Assembly (NCBI RefSeq): GCF_003347635.1 | Contig: NZ_QDFY01000001.1 | Location: 248,001-312,000, forward strand | Reading direction: 5' to 3' | Source: Sphingosinicella terrae | GTDB taxonomy: Bacteria > Pseudomonadota > Alphaproteobacteria > Sphingomonadales > Sphingomonadaceae | Length of the DNA: 64,000 nucleotides | Part shown: piece by piece, positions 8,488-16,967 of the stretch | Layout of the letters: every line of letters begins with the position of its first letter | Position numbering within the stretch: position 1 is the first letter of the stretch | The notes under the pieces: model-generated | Databases searched by the model: none | Told to the model about the DNA's origin: nothing | Seen by the model: only the letters and a program-made list of their open reading frames with translations | Position numbers and translations under genes: made by a program

Positions 8488-9627
8488 TCATGATCCTGGA
8501 TCTTCCACACCTTTCCCAGCGGCTCGCGCCTCGCGGGAAACGTGCTGGGTCATGAGCCATCGCACCCCGATGGTACAGAGCGGAAGGACGTAGATCAGCA
8601 GGAAGGCCAGCGCCAGCCAAGGGTAGCCCTCGCTGATCAGCGCGACGAGCCCGAAATGCCCGGCGATGAAGACCGCGACGCACAATGTCGCCAGACTGAC
8701 TGCCGCGCGGAGGGAAGGCGTCAGGCTCATGCTCCGCCGGGCTACGGATTGCGCGATGCGCTCGTTGATGGAATGGACCCCGCTCGTTGCGCTCTCCAGG
8801 AGCGCGAAGAAGATCATAATCTGAAACACCGCCCGGAAGGCCGGCATGTTCAGCTGGTTCAACAGGAATTCCGAGGGGAGCGATTCATCCGCGATGGCGG
8901 GCGCGAAGGCTATCATCGCGACGAAGAACAGGACCGCCGGAAGCATGGCAAGCGGGCCTGCGACCACTCCGGCTATGACGGCGTCTCGCGAGGAGAGCAG
9001 GTGACGCGTGACGGGAAGAATCACGATCGCGCCGATGATGTTGTAGCCGGCATAGGTGAGGCCGCCACCCAGCCAACCAGGACCGATGGTCGGATCCGAG
9101 AATGCGGCGGCGATGGGATCGCTGAACCTGACGAAAGCGAGGACCAGGAAGGCTCCATAGGTGCCGTACAGAAGGATCGAGACCCAGTTGAACAGTCGCT
9201 CGACCGAGCGATTGCCCCACGCCGTCACGACGACGATGGATGCGATGAGCAACAGGGCGCCCCACAGATTCGGCCAGGCGAACAGGGCGGCGCCGATCTC
9301 GCCCGCGGCGGCCGCATAGACACTGAGGATCAGCAGGAGCGCCAAGAACCACGCGATTTCGTATATCGGCCAGAAGGGGCCGAGGAGATGGCCGAAGAAG
9401 GTCCGGTAGTCTCGGCTGGCGGTCTTGAACGCGTATAGAAAGGTCAATGCGCAGACGAGGCTCCAGATCGCCGTCGCGAACAGGAGCCCCAGCACGCCTC
9501 CCCAGGCTCCATGGGGAACGAAGAACGTCGCGAGTTCCCTGCCGGTCGCGTAGCCGCCGCCGATGACCGCCGCCTTGAACGCGAGCCCCGGCCCCAGGAA
9601 CCGACTGAACCAATTTAGCTGCGCCAT
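8488..9627 (-). CDS. YkvI-type LeuT-fold membrane protein
   Basis: This 379-aa inner-membrane protein has about ten hydrophobic segments. It matches the YkvI family, distant members of the APC/LeuT superfamily: 'FKAAVIGGGYATGRELATFF' in the first helix, then 'LTYAGYNIIGAIVILPV' and 'SGVHSINERIA'. Transport of an amino acid or similar solute is a reasonable inference; the substrate is unproven. The start at ATG 9627 (MAQLNWFS) is preceded by GGAGG. It is divergent from the amino-acid dehydrogenase, so it is probably the uptake or export step of that cluster. Confidence 0.82.
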   Translation of the reverse strand: MAQLNWFSRFLGPGLAFKAAVIGGGYATGRELATFFVPHGAWGGVLGLLFATAIWSLVCALTFLYAFKTASRDYRTFFGHLLGPFWPIYEIAWFLALLLILSVYAAAAGEIGAALFAWPNLWGALLLIASIVVVTAWGNRSVERLFNWVSILLYGTYGAFLVLAFVRFSDPIAAAFSDPTIGPGWLGGGLTYAGYNIIGAIVILPVTRHLLSSRDAVIAGVVAGPLAMLPAVLFFVAMIAFAPAIADESLPSEFLLNQLNMPAFRAVFQIMIFFALLESATSGVHSINERIAQSVARRSMSLTPSLRAAVSLATLCVAVFIAGHFGLVALISEGYPWLALAFLLIYVLPLCTIGVRWLMTQHVSREARAAGKGVEDPGS

Positions 9628-9655
9628 CCGACCTCCGTCTACCGGCGTAGACGAT

Positions 9656-9673
9656 GTTTTCGGATCCGAAAAC
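9656..9673. promoter_or_regulatory. 18-bp perfect palindrome, candidate operator
   Basis: GTTTTCGGATCCGAAAAC is an exact 18-bp palindrome placed 29 bp upstream of the YkvI-type gene start, in the 9628-9862 divergent intergenic region. The rest of that region is AT-rich (around 9735-9775), as expected for promoters. The cluster's own XRE-cupin regulator is the obvious candidate to bind here, but that is inference. Confidence 0.5.
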
Positions 9674-9862
9674 GACTTTTTCCGACCATCAGGCCTGCTG
9701 CCAATCGATTCTCGACGCTGCGACACAGTCCGAGATGATATTTATCCTCTATAAACAGTATGATAATGAAATTCTGGTGCAGGAGACGAGCTCAGCGGCC
9801 ATTTACGGCTTTTCCCAACGAGAGAATCCTGCTTCACTGAAGATCGAAGTCAGGAGGCGGGA

Positions 9863-10918
9863 ATGTTCGCTTGGGAATCTCACGAGTTCGACGATCATGA
9901 ACAGATATGCCTCTTCTCCGACAGGAAAGCCGGTTTGCAGACGATAGTGGCGATCCATTCGACGGCGCTCGGTCCGGCAGCGGGCGGCACCCGCTTCAAA
10001 GCCTATGAGGCCCCCTCTCAGGCCATGGACGATGCGCTCCGCCTGTCGAGATCGATGTCGTACAAGTCCGCCCTCGCCGGCCTTCCGGTTGGCGGAGGCA
10101 AAGCCGTCATCATCGGGGATCCGGGGCGCCTGAAGTCGCGCGAGCTGCTGCACGCTTATGGTCGGTTCATCGACCGGATCGGGAGCCATTTCGCAACCGG
10201 GGAAGATGTCGGCATGAGCATGGCCGACATCGAGACCATCAAGGAGGTCACCCCATTCGTCGGCGGAACGTCCGAGGATGCGGGGGATCCTTCGGTGCAT
10301 ACCGCCGTCGGCGTCCTTCACGGCCTCCGGGCGGTGTTGCAGGCGCAGTTCCGCACCGACAGCTTCGAGGGCGTTCGCGTTGCGGTGCAGGGGCTTGGCG
10401 CCGTCGGATGGGGTGTTGCGGAGCGGCTTCACGAAGGAGGGGCGACACTGGTCGTCTCCGATATCCGTGCAGACCTCGTCCAGGCCGCGGCGGACCGGCT
10501 GGGGGCGACGCCCTGCGCCCCGGCAGACATCCACCGAGCGGACGTCGAGATTTTCGCCCCATGCGCTCTTGGCGGGGTCGTCACGCCGCAAACGGCTGAA
10601 GAGATCAGGGCGAGAGCCGTCGCCGGCTCCGCAAACAACCAGCTCGCCAGCCCGGAAGCCGGTGCCGCGCTGGCATCCCGCGGCATCCTGTTCGCGCCCG
10701 ATTATGTGATCAACGCCGGTGGCATCATCAGCGGCCTCGAAGCCACCTCCCGAATGCCCGGGCGAGCAAGGTCGTCGTCTCGCCCCCTGCCGGAGGCCCT
10801 GGCGGCGATTCGCACCCGGCTCCTCGAGATCTTCGAACGCAGCAGAGTCGAAGGGCGGCGGCCGGAAGTCGCGGCGGAAGAGATGGCGCGCGAACTCATC
10901 GGCCGATCGGCGCATTGA
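9863..10918 (+). CDS. Leu/Phe/Val-type amino acid dehydrogenase
   Basis: This 351-aa NAD-dependent enzyme converts a branched-chain or aromatic L-amino acid to its 2-oxo acid plus ammonia. Family features are ALGPAAGGTRF near residue 36, the catalytic lysine in GLPVGGGKAVI near residue 80, and the Rossmann motif GLGAVGWGVAE near residue 180. The C-terminal 'GSANNQL' and 'APDYVINAGGIISG' segments are also present. The AGGAGG site directly upstream supports ATG 9863. The product would feed the ferredoxin oxidoreductase at the end of the same operon. Leucine versus phenylalanine preference cannot be decided by eye. Confidence 0.88.
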   Translation: MFAWESHEFDDHEQICLFSDRKAGLQTIVAIHSTALGPAAGGTRFKAYEAPSQAMDDALRLSRSMSYKSALAGLPVGGGKAVIIGDPGRLKSRELLHAYGRFIDRIGSHFATGEDVGMSMADIETIKEVTPFVGGTSEDAGDPSVHTAVGVLHGLRAVLQAQFRTDSFEGVRVAVQGLGAVGWGVAERLHEGGATLVVSDIRADLVQAAADRLGATPCAPADIHRADVEIFAPCALGGVVTPQTAEEIRARAVAGSANNQLASPEAGAALASRGILFAPDYVINAGGIISGLEATSRMPGRARSSSRPLPEALAAIRTRLLEIFERSRVEGRRPEVAAEEMARELIGRSAH

Positions 10919-10986
10919 CAACAGGTGTTTTCCGTTGTTCTCTGTTGCGAAATAGTTTCCCATAACGAGAATCGGAGGAGGGGCGC

Positions 10987-13185
10987 ATGCAAGGGACCTG
11001 GGCTCGGCGGCGAAGGCTGATTTCCGCATCGCTGCTGACGATCGCCCTGCTGGGGCCGCAGACGGCATTGGCTCAGGACGGAGCAGCCGAGCCCGCGGCG
11101 TCCGCCGCCGAGCAGGAGGACGACACCACGATCGTCGTGACGGCGACCCGGAGGGACGAGAGCCTTGCCGACGTGCCGTTCAGCATACAGGCGGTCGGCG
11201 GCGAAGAGCTTGCTCGAACGGGTGCGGTGAACTTCGCGGATTACGCCCGGTCCATCGCCGGCGTGTCATTCCTGGACGACGGACCCGGCCGTTCCCAGAT
11301 CTTCATCCGCGGCGTCTCGACCGGAGGTGATGTCGACACCGGCAAGGAATCGACGGTCGGGGTCTATATAGACGAGACCCCGGTGACGGAGGGATCGTCC
11401 CAGCCGGACCTGAGGCTGTACGACATCGATCGGGTGGAGGTGCTGAGGGGCCCCCAGGGAACGCTGTACGGCAGCGGCTCGCTCGGCGGGACCGTCCGGA
11501 TCATCACCAATCAGCCGAGGTTCGACGAAGTGGCCGGCTACGGCCAGCTGCTCGGATCGGCGACGGAGGAAGGCGGTCTCAACGGGAGCGCGAACGGATG
11601 GGTCAACGTCCCCATCTCCGATTCGGTCGCCATCCGCGCCGTCGGCTACGCGATCCATAATTCCGGCTTCATCGACAACGGCTTCTCCGGGGAAGAGGAC
11701 ATCAACGAGGAGGACACCTACGGGGGCAGGATCGCGCTCCGCGCCCGTCCGGGCACCAATCTCGACGTCATCCTGACCGGCGCCTATCAGGAGACGGACA
11801 TCGAGGCCTACAACCGTGCCACCGACGCCTATCCCGAACTCGCCCTCAACCAGAGCGCGCCCGAGCCCTTCCACGACCGGCTCGGCACCGCCAATCTCAC
11901 CGTCAACCTCGATCTGTCCGTCGGGCGGCTGACCTCCTCCTCATCCTATTTTGATCGGCGTCGGGCGTTCGAGAATGATATCGACTATTTCCTCGAGGCG
12001 GGCTTCGGCATTCCGAGGGGCGCTTCGATCCTGTCCTACGAGGCGCGAAGCTTCGCGCAGGAAGTGCGTCTCGCGTCGACCTCGAGCGGCCCGTTCACTT
12101 GGCTCGTCGGCGCCTTTTATCTGAATCGGGACGAGGAATTCGTCCAGACCATCAACGTGGCGGGCGTGCCGCCGGCGGAAACGCCCGGCGGCAATCTCTA
12201 TTATGCGTCGATCGACACCCAGGTCGAGCAGGTGGCCGGCTTCGCGGAGATCGGCTACGAAATCCTGCCGGCGCTCACCGCGACGGTCGGCGCCCGCCTC
12301 TCCCAGGTCGAACGCAGCGCCGCCCGGCTGTCGGATGGCCCGGCACTCGGCGGGCGAAGCGAGGTTTCGGGAAACTTCAGCGAGTCCTCCACCACCCCCA
12401 GGTTCAACCTGTCCTATGAGCCCCCCGGCGGCATCCTCGTCTACGCCCAGGCGGCGCAGGGCTTCCGCATCGGCGGCGTCAATGCCGGCCTTCCGCCATG
12501 CGGGCCCGGCTGCACGATCGACGTGGGGCCCACGTTCAGGTCCGATTCCCTTTGGAACTACGAGCTGGGCGCGAAAATCCAGCTCGATCGTGCGGTGCTC
12601 CTGGCGGGCTCCATCTTCTGGATTGACTGGAGGGACATTCAACTCAATGTGAGCCGAGGCGACGGATTCAACGGCTTCCTCAACGCCGGAACGGCCCGCA
12701 GCCGCGGATTCGAGCTCGAACTGAATGGCCGCCTGACCGACCAGCTCTCGATCGGGGGGCAGGTCACCTATACGGATGCGACGCTGCGCTCGCTCGCGCC
12801 GGGCGTCGCCGGCTTCGCCACGCCGGGCACCCGGCTTCCCGACGTTCCGGAATTCAGCGCGGCCGCCAACGCGACTTGGACCAAGCAGCTGGGCGCCGAC
12901 AGCCAGCTCTACCTCCGCGGCGACGTTCAATTTGTCGGTGACCGCATCAGCAACCTTGGGCCGGGTGCGCTGCCGCTGGACGAATATGTTCTGGTGAACC
13001 TCAGGATCGGAGTCGACTTTGGACGCTATTCGACGTCCCTGTTCGTCAGCAACCTGTTCGATGAACGCGCGCAGCTCAGTCGGAACAGTTTCTCGGGCGT
13101 GCGAGACGGGAGCCCCATCGCCTTCGACCGCTACACGGTCAACGTTCCGCGGACCATCGGCGTCTCGATCGCCAGGAACTTCTGA
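10987..13185 (+). CDS. TonB-dependent receptor (amino acid/peptide cluster)
   Basis: A 732-aa outer-membrane beta-barrel with signal peptide (ends TALAQ). It has a TonB-box-like 'TTIVVTATRRDESLADVPFS' and a plug domain with 'RVEVLRGPQGTLYGSGSLGGTVRIITNQP'. The barrel ends in a terminal aromatic residue (ARNF). GGAGGAGGGG precedes the ATG. It lies 68 bp after the dehydrogenase and 13 bp before the hydrolase, so it is probably the outer-membrane gate for the cluster's substrate, perhaps a peptide. The substrate is inferred only from the neighbours. Confidence 0.93.
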   Translation: MQGTWARRRRLISASLLTIALLGPQTALAQDGAAEPAASAAEQEDDTTIVVTATRRDESLADVPFSIQAVGGEELARTGAVNFADYARSIAGVSFLDDGPGRSQIFIRGVSTGGDVDTGKESTVGVYIDETPVTEGSSQPDLRLYDIDRVEVLRGPQGTLYGSGSLGGTVRIITNQPRFDEVAGYGQLLGSATEEGGLNGSANGWVNVPISDSVAIRAVGYAIHNSGFIDNGFSGEEDINEEDTYGGRIALRARPGTNLDVILTGAYQETDIEAYNRATDAYPELALNQSAPEPFHDRLGTANLTVNLDLSVGRLTSSSSYFDRRRAFENDIDYFLEAGFGIPRGASILSYEARSFAQEVRLASTSSGPFTWLVGAFYLNRDEEFVQTINVAGVPPAETPGGNLYYASIDTQVEQVAGFAEIGYEILPALTATVGARLSQVERSAARLSDGPALGGRSEVSGNFSESSTTPRFNLSYEPPGGILVYAQAAQGFRIGGVNAGLPPCGPGCTIDVGPTFRSDSLWNYELGAKIQLDRAVLLAGSIFWIDWRDIQLNVSRGDGFNGFLNAGTARSRGFELELNGRLTDQLSIGGQVTYTDATLRSLAPGVAGFATPGTRLPDVPEFSAAANATWTKQLGADSQLYLRGDVQFVGDRISNLGPGALPLDEYVLVNLRIGVDFGRYSTSLFVSNLFDERAQLSRNSFSGVRDGSPIAFDRYTVNVPRTIGVSIARNF

Positions 13186-13198
13186 GAGGGGGCAGCTG

Positions 13199-14395
13199 AT
13201 GGGAGAGCGTAACAAGACGAGCGCGCCGCCGCTCCAGTGGGCACGGCTGCAGGCCCTGCTTGCGGCGGTCGGGCTCTTCTTGATGGGGGCGAGCGCGGGC
13301 GCGCAGCCTTCGGCTCCCGGCCAGCCGATGCCGGCGATATCCCGGGAGACGGCCCAGCAGATCATCGGCGATGCGTACCGCATCGTGCAGCCGCGCGGCA
13401 TCGAGGAGACGCGAGCGGTAGAGATAGGCGGCATCCGCCAGTGGATTTCCGTGCGCGGGCGGGACCGGCGCAATCCCATCCTTCTCTTCATCCACGGCGG
13501 TCCGGGCGCGCCGGAGATGCCGGCGAGCTGGCTCTATCAATCCCCCTGGGAAGATTATTTCACGGTCGTGCAGTGGGACCAGCGCGGTGCGGGCAGGACC
13601 GCGGCGGCGAACGACATGTCCTCGGTCGTCCCCACCATCACCGTCGAGCGCATGATCGCCGACGGCGAGGAACTCGTCTCGCATCTGCGGGACCGGTACG
13701 GCAAGTCGAAGATCTTCGTCCTCGGGCACTCCTGGGGATCAGTCATCGGGCTCGCCATCGCCCAAAGGCACCCGGACTGGCTTCATGCCTATATCGGCAT
13801 GGGCCAAGTCATCCACGGTCAGTCGAACGAGAGGGTCGGCTACGCGTGGGCCCTCCAGCAGGCTCGCGCGGACGCGAACCAGGAGGCGATTGCCCAATTG
13901 GAGGCCATTGCGCCTTACCCGCCGACCGATCGCGCCGTCACGCCTCAGGAGATCCTCACCCAGCGCCGCTGGGTGAATCACTATGGAGGGTTGACCTGGG
14001 GCCGGACCGACCTCGACTATGAGCAGAACGCCGCCCGCCTTTCTCCCCTCTATTCCGAAGCCGATCTGACCGCGCGCGGTCAGGCCGGGGCTACGCTCGT
14101 CCGGCTCCTTCCCGAACTGTGGCAACTGGACCTGCGAAGCGTGAGCCGACTGGACTGCCCGGTCTTCATCTTCGCCGGGCGGTACGACTATCAGACTCCC
14201 TCCAGCATCGCGGCGGATTGGTTCTCGCGGCTCAGTGCCCCTCACAAGCAGCTCATCTGGTTCCGTGATTCGGCGCACATGATGCACCTCGAAGAACCCG
14301 GCAGGGTCCTCGTGCAGCTGGCCACCCAAGTCCGTTCGCTGGCCGCAGCGGCCGGCGACGTCCCGCCGTCCGACGAGCGAAGCGCCAGCCAGTGA
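13199..14395 (+). CDS. Prolyl-iminopeptidase-like alpha/beta hydrolase (S33)
   Basis: A 398-aa protein, exported by an N-terminal signal (hydrophobic stretch ending ASAGAQP). Typical S33 features are the oxyanion loop LLFIHGGPGAPE, 'QWDQRGAGRT', and the nucleophile elbow GHSWGS. The acid lies in 'FAGRYDYQTP' and the catalytic His in 'RDSAHMMHLEEP'. It probably removes N-terminal residues from imported peptides in the periplasm. ATG 13199 lies 13 bp after the receptor stop with GAGGGGG upstream. Other ester or amide substrates are possible. Confidence 0.85.
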   Translation: MGERNKTSAPPLQWARLQALLAAVGLFLMGASAGAQPSAPGQPMPAISRETAQQIIGDAYRIVQPRGIEETRAVEIGGIRQWISVRGRDRRNPILLFIHGGPGAPEMPASWLYQSPWEDYFTVVQWDQRGAGRTAAANDMSSVVPTITVERMIADGEELVSHLRDRYGKSKIFVLGHSWGSVIGLAIAQRHPDWLHAYIGMGQVIHGQSNERVGYAWALQQARADANQEAIAQLEAIAPYPPTDRAVTPQEILTQRRWVNHYGGLTWGRTDLDYEQNAARLSPLYSEADLTARGQAGATLVRLLPELWQLDLRSVSRLDCPVFIFAGRYDYQTPSSIAADWFSRLSAPHKQLIWFRDSAHMMHLEEPGRVLVQLATQVRSLAAAAGDVPPSDERSASQ

Positions 14396-14412
14396 AGGAG
14401 CGCCTCCCCGTG

Positions 14413-16248
14413 ATGAAGGCCCACGGTCCTCTCCATAGTCGCCGCGAGGTGATGCGCGGGATGGTGGCCACCGGGCTGGGACTGGCCGGTGCGGCCTCGG
14501 CCAAATCGGCAACAGGCGGGACGACGTCCGGCGCGCTGCTGCAGCGCCTGATGGACGAGCGTGTGCGGCATTCGCCGGAGCTCGCCACCCGGCTGGGCCT
14601 GGACACCGGTTCCTCGAGCCGGCTTCGATGGCTCCTGGACGACCGGTCGCTGGCGGCTTCCGGAGCCGTCAAGACGAGAATAAGCGATCAGCTAGGCGCG
14701 GTCGAAACGATGACGGATGCGGCCGTCGCGCCGGAGGACCGCCTTCACCTGGACGCCGTCCGCCACTTCCTCCGAGCCGAGCGGGAGATCGGGCGCTTCT
14801 CGTACGGATCCGCCTTGGAGCCGAGGCCGTACGTCCTCTCGCATCTCAGTGGTGCCTATGCGTCCGTCCCCGAATTCCTCGCGAGCAGGCATCCGCTGGG
14901 CGAAGTGCCGGACGCAGAAGCCTTCCTGTCCCGCATGCGCGGCTTTGCAACGGCCTTGGACCAGGAGCGGGAGCGTCTGCGCCACGATGCGGGCCTCGGC
15001 GCCACGCCGCCCGACTTTATCCTTGCCCGAACGAAGGCTCAGCTGACCGACCTGCGCGACACCGCGCCGGAACAGTCGCCGATCCTGATCGCCTTCCGGA
15101 CGCGGTTGGAAAGCGCGGGACTGCCCCTGAACTTCCACGAAAGCGCGCGACACATATGGTCGACCACGATCGTTCCGGCCCTCGGCCGCCAGATCGAGGC
15201 CCTGTCGTCACTCGAGACCCGAGCGCGGCCCGAGGCCGGCGTCTGGCGGCTTCCCGACGGCGAGGCCTATTACAGGGCAAGCCTCGCCAATGCGACGACG
15301 ACCTCGCTTTCCCCGGGTGCAGTGCACGCCACCGGGCGAGACCTGGTCGAGCAGCTGACTGCCGAGGCGGATCGCCTGCTGCGGGCGCAGGGCCTCACGA
15401 CCGGCACCCTCGCCCAGCGCGTCGGGGCTCTCTATTCGGATCCCCGCTTCCTCTATCCCGATGACGACGATGGTCGCGCGCGGCTGATGTCCGACATCCG
15501 CAGCCGGATCCAGGCGTTCCGCGAACAGGCGCTGCGTGCCTTCCGCAGCGTTCCCAGGATAGCGGTGGACGTGCGCAGGGTGCCGCCCTTGCTCGAGAGC
15601 GGTGCGCCGCCGGCCTATTACGAGGATCCCTCCCTGGACGGCTCCCGCCCCGGCACCTTCTATGTCAATCTGGCGACCACCGGGGCGTGGCCGCGATGGC
15701 TGCTCGCGTCCACGGTCTTCCACGAGGCGGAACCAGGCCATCACCTGCAGCAGGCTTTCCTGCTGGAAGGCCCGCGCGTGCCCGCGATCCGCACGATCCT
15801 GTGGTCTCCCGGCTACGGGGAGGGGTGGGCGGTCTATGCGGAGCAACTCGCCGAAGAGCTTGGCATGTACGACGGCGACGATGCCGGCCGGATCGGCTAT
15901 GTCCTGACCAGCCTGCTGCGCGCATGCCGGCTCGTTGCGGACACGGGCGTGAACAGCCTCCGCTGGTCACGTGAGCAGGCGGTCGAGTGGATGTCCGAGA
16001 ACGGCATCCCGCGCCCGCTCGCGGTCAACGAGGTGGAGCGCTATTGCGTCTGGCCGGGCCAGGCGTGCAGCTACATGGTCGGCAAGGCCGAATGGCTGAG
16101 GCTTCGGGATCGCGCGCGCTCCGCTTTGGGCGGCAGTTTCGACCTGCGCGCCTTCCATGCGGCGGGGCTTGCCGCCGGTCCGGTGCCGCTGACGATGCTC
16201 CAGAACGTCATCGATACTTATATTGACCAAAGTCGCGCGCGATCATGA
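14413..16248 (+). CDS. Second DUF885 domain-containing exported protein
   Basis: About 611 aa; starts at GTG 14392 or GTG 14410 are also possible. AAGGAG at 14395-14400 favours 14410 or 14413. An N-terminal 'SRREVMRGMVATGLGLAGAAS' suggests a twin-arginine signal. DUF885 hallmarks are FHEAEPGHHLQQ near residue 440, then 'GYGEGWAVYAEQLAEELG' and 'ERYCVWPGQACSYMVG'. It is paralogous to the 6.4-kb protein but lies inside the amino-acid operon, overlapping its neighbours closely. A peptidase role fits the context; no activity is established. Confidence 0.87.
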   Translation: MKAHGPLHSRREVMRGMVATGLGLAGAASAKSATGGTTSGALLQRLMDERVRHSPELATRLGLDTGSSSRLRWLLDDRSLAASGAVKTRISDQLGAVETMTDAAVAPEDRLHLDAVRHFLRAEREIGRFSYGSALEPRPYVLSHLSGAYASVPEFLASRHPLGEVPDAEAFLSRMRGFATALDQERERLRHDAGLGATPPDFILARTKAQLTDLRDTAPEQSPILIAFRTRLESAGLPLNFHESARHIWSTTIVPALGRQIEALSSLETRARPEAGVWRLPDGEAYYRASLANATTTSLSPGAVHATGRDLVEQLTAEADRLLRAQGLTTGTLAQRVGALYSDPRFLYPDDDDGRARLMSDIRSRIQAFREQALRAFRSVPRIAVDVRRVPPLLESGAPPAYYEDPSLDGSRPGTFYVNLATTGAWPRWLLASTVFHEAEPGHHLQQAFLLEGPRVPAIRTILWSPGYGEGWAVYAEQLAEELGMYDGDDAGRIGYVLTSLLRACRLVADTGVNSLRWSREQAVEWMSENGIPRPLAVNEVERYCVWPGQACSYMVGKAEWLRLRDRARSALGGSFDLRAFHAAGLAAGPVPLTMLQNVIDTYIDQSRARS

Positions 16249-16283
16249 GCAGATCGGATCGAGCAATATTCGGGAGAAAGTCT

Positions 16284-16961
16284 ATGTCCGAACGCAAGCC
16301 GGAGATCGGGCCACTGGTGCGGCCGGGAGCGGCCCTTCGCAACTTCAGGAACGAACGCGGATGGACGCTGGCGCAGGTCAGCGAGAAGACCGGCCTGCCG
16401 CTTTCCACTCTGTCCAAGATTGAGACCGACAAGACGGAGCTGACCATCGACCGGCTGCTGCGGATCAGCCTGGCACTCGACTTCAACATCGCGGACTTCT
16501 TCGGCTCCCCGACGCACCAGTTCGCGCCGGCGGAGGCGAGCTGCCGCCGGAGCATCACTCGGGCCGGCGAGGGCGAAAAAGTGTCGTCGAAGAACGGCAC
16601 CTATTTCTACCAGGCCTATGACATTCTGAAGAAGGCCATCACCCCGATCGTCGCGGAAGTCCGCGCCCGAACTCTGGAGGAGTTTGGTGAATTCCACCGT
16701 CACGACGGCGAGGAATTCGTGTTCGTGATCGAGGGTGAGCTGGCGATCTATACCGACACCTATACGCCGGCCTATCTCAAGGCGGGGGACTCCATCTTCT
16801 TCGACAGTAGCATGGGGCATGCCTATGTTGCGGTGGGCGACCAACCTTGCCGCATCGTCTCCGTCTTCGCATCCAGTGAAAAAAGCGTCGTCGATCTGCT
16901 CGAGGGACATGCCGAAGCGCAGGGTGCCCCGGCGGGATCGCTCGAGAAATCAGGCCGGTAG
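16284..16961 (+). CDS. XRE-cupin transcriptional regulator
   Basis: A 225-aa protein from ATG 16284; an upstream ATG at 16245 overlaps the previous stop by 4 bp and is the alternative start. Residues about 15-70 form an XRE helix-turn-helix ('LRNFRNERGWTLAQVSEKTG', 'STLSKIE'). Residues about 130-210 form a cupin with 'GEFHRHDGEEFVFVIEGEL' and 'GDSIFFDSSMGHAY', which could bind a metal or small ligand. It is embedded in the operon, so it is likely the local sensor of an amino acid or oxo acid. Confidence 0.9.
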   Translation: MSERKPEIGPLVRPGAALRNFRNERGWTLAQVSEKTGLPLSTLSKIETDKTELTIDRLLRISLALDFNIADFFGSPTHQFAPAEASCRRSITRAGEGEKVSSKNGTYFYQAYDILKKAITPIVAEVRARTLEEFGEFHRHDGEEFVFVIEGELAIYTDTYTPAYLKAGDSIFFDSSMGHAYVAVGDQPCRIVSVFASSEKSVVDLLEGHAEAQGAPAGSLEKSGR

Positions 16962-16967
16962 AGCTTC

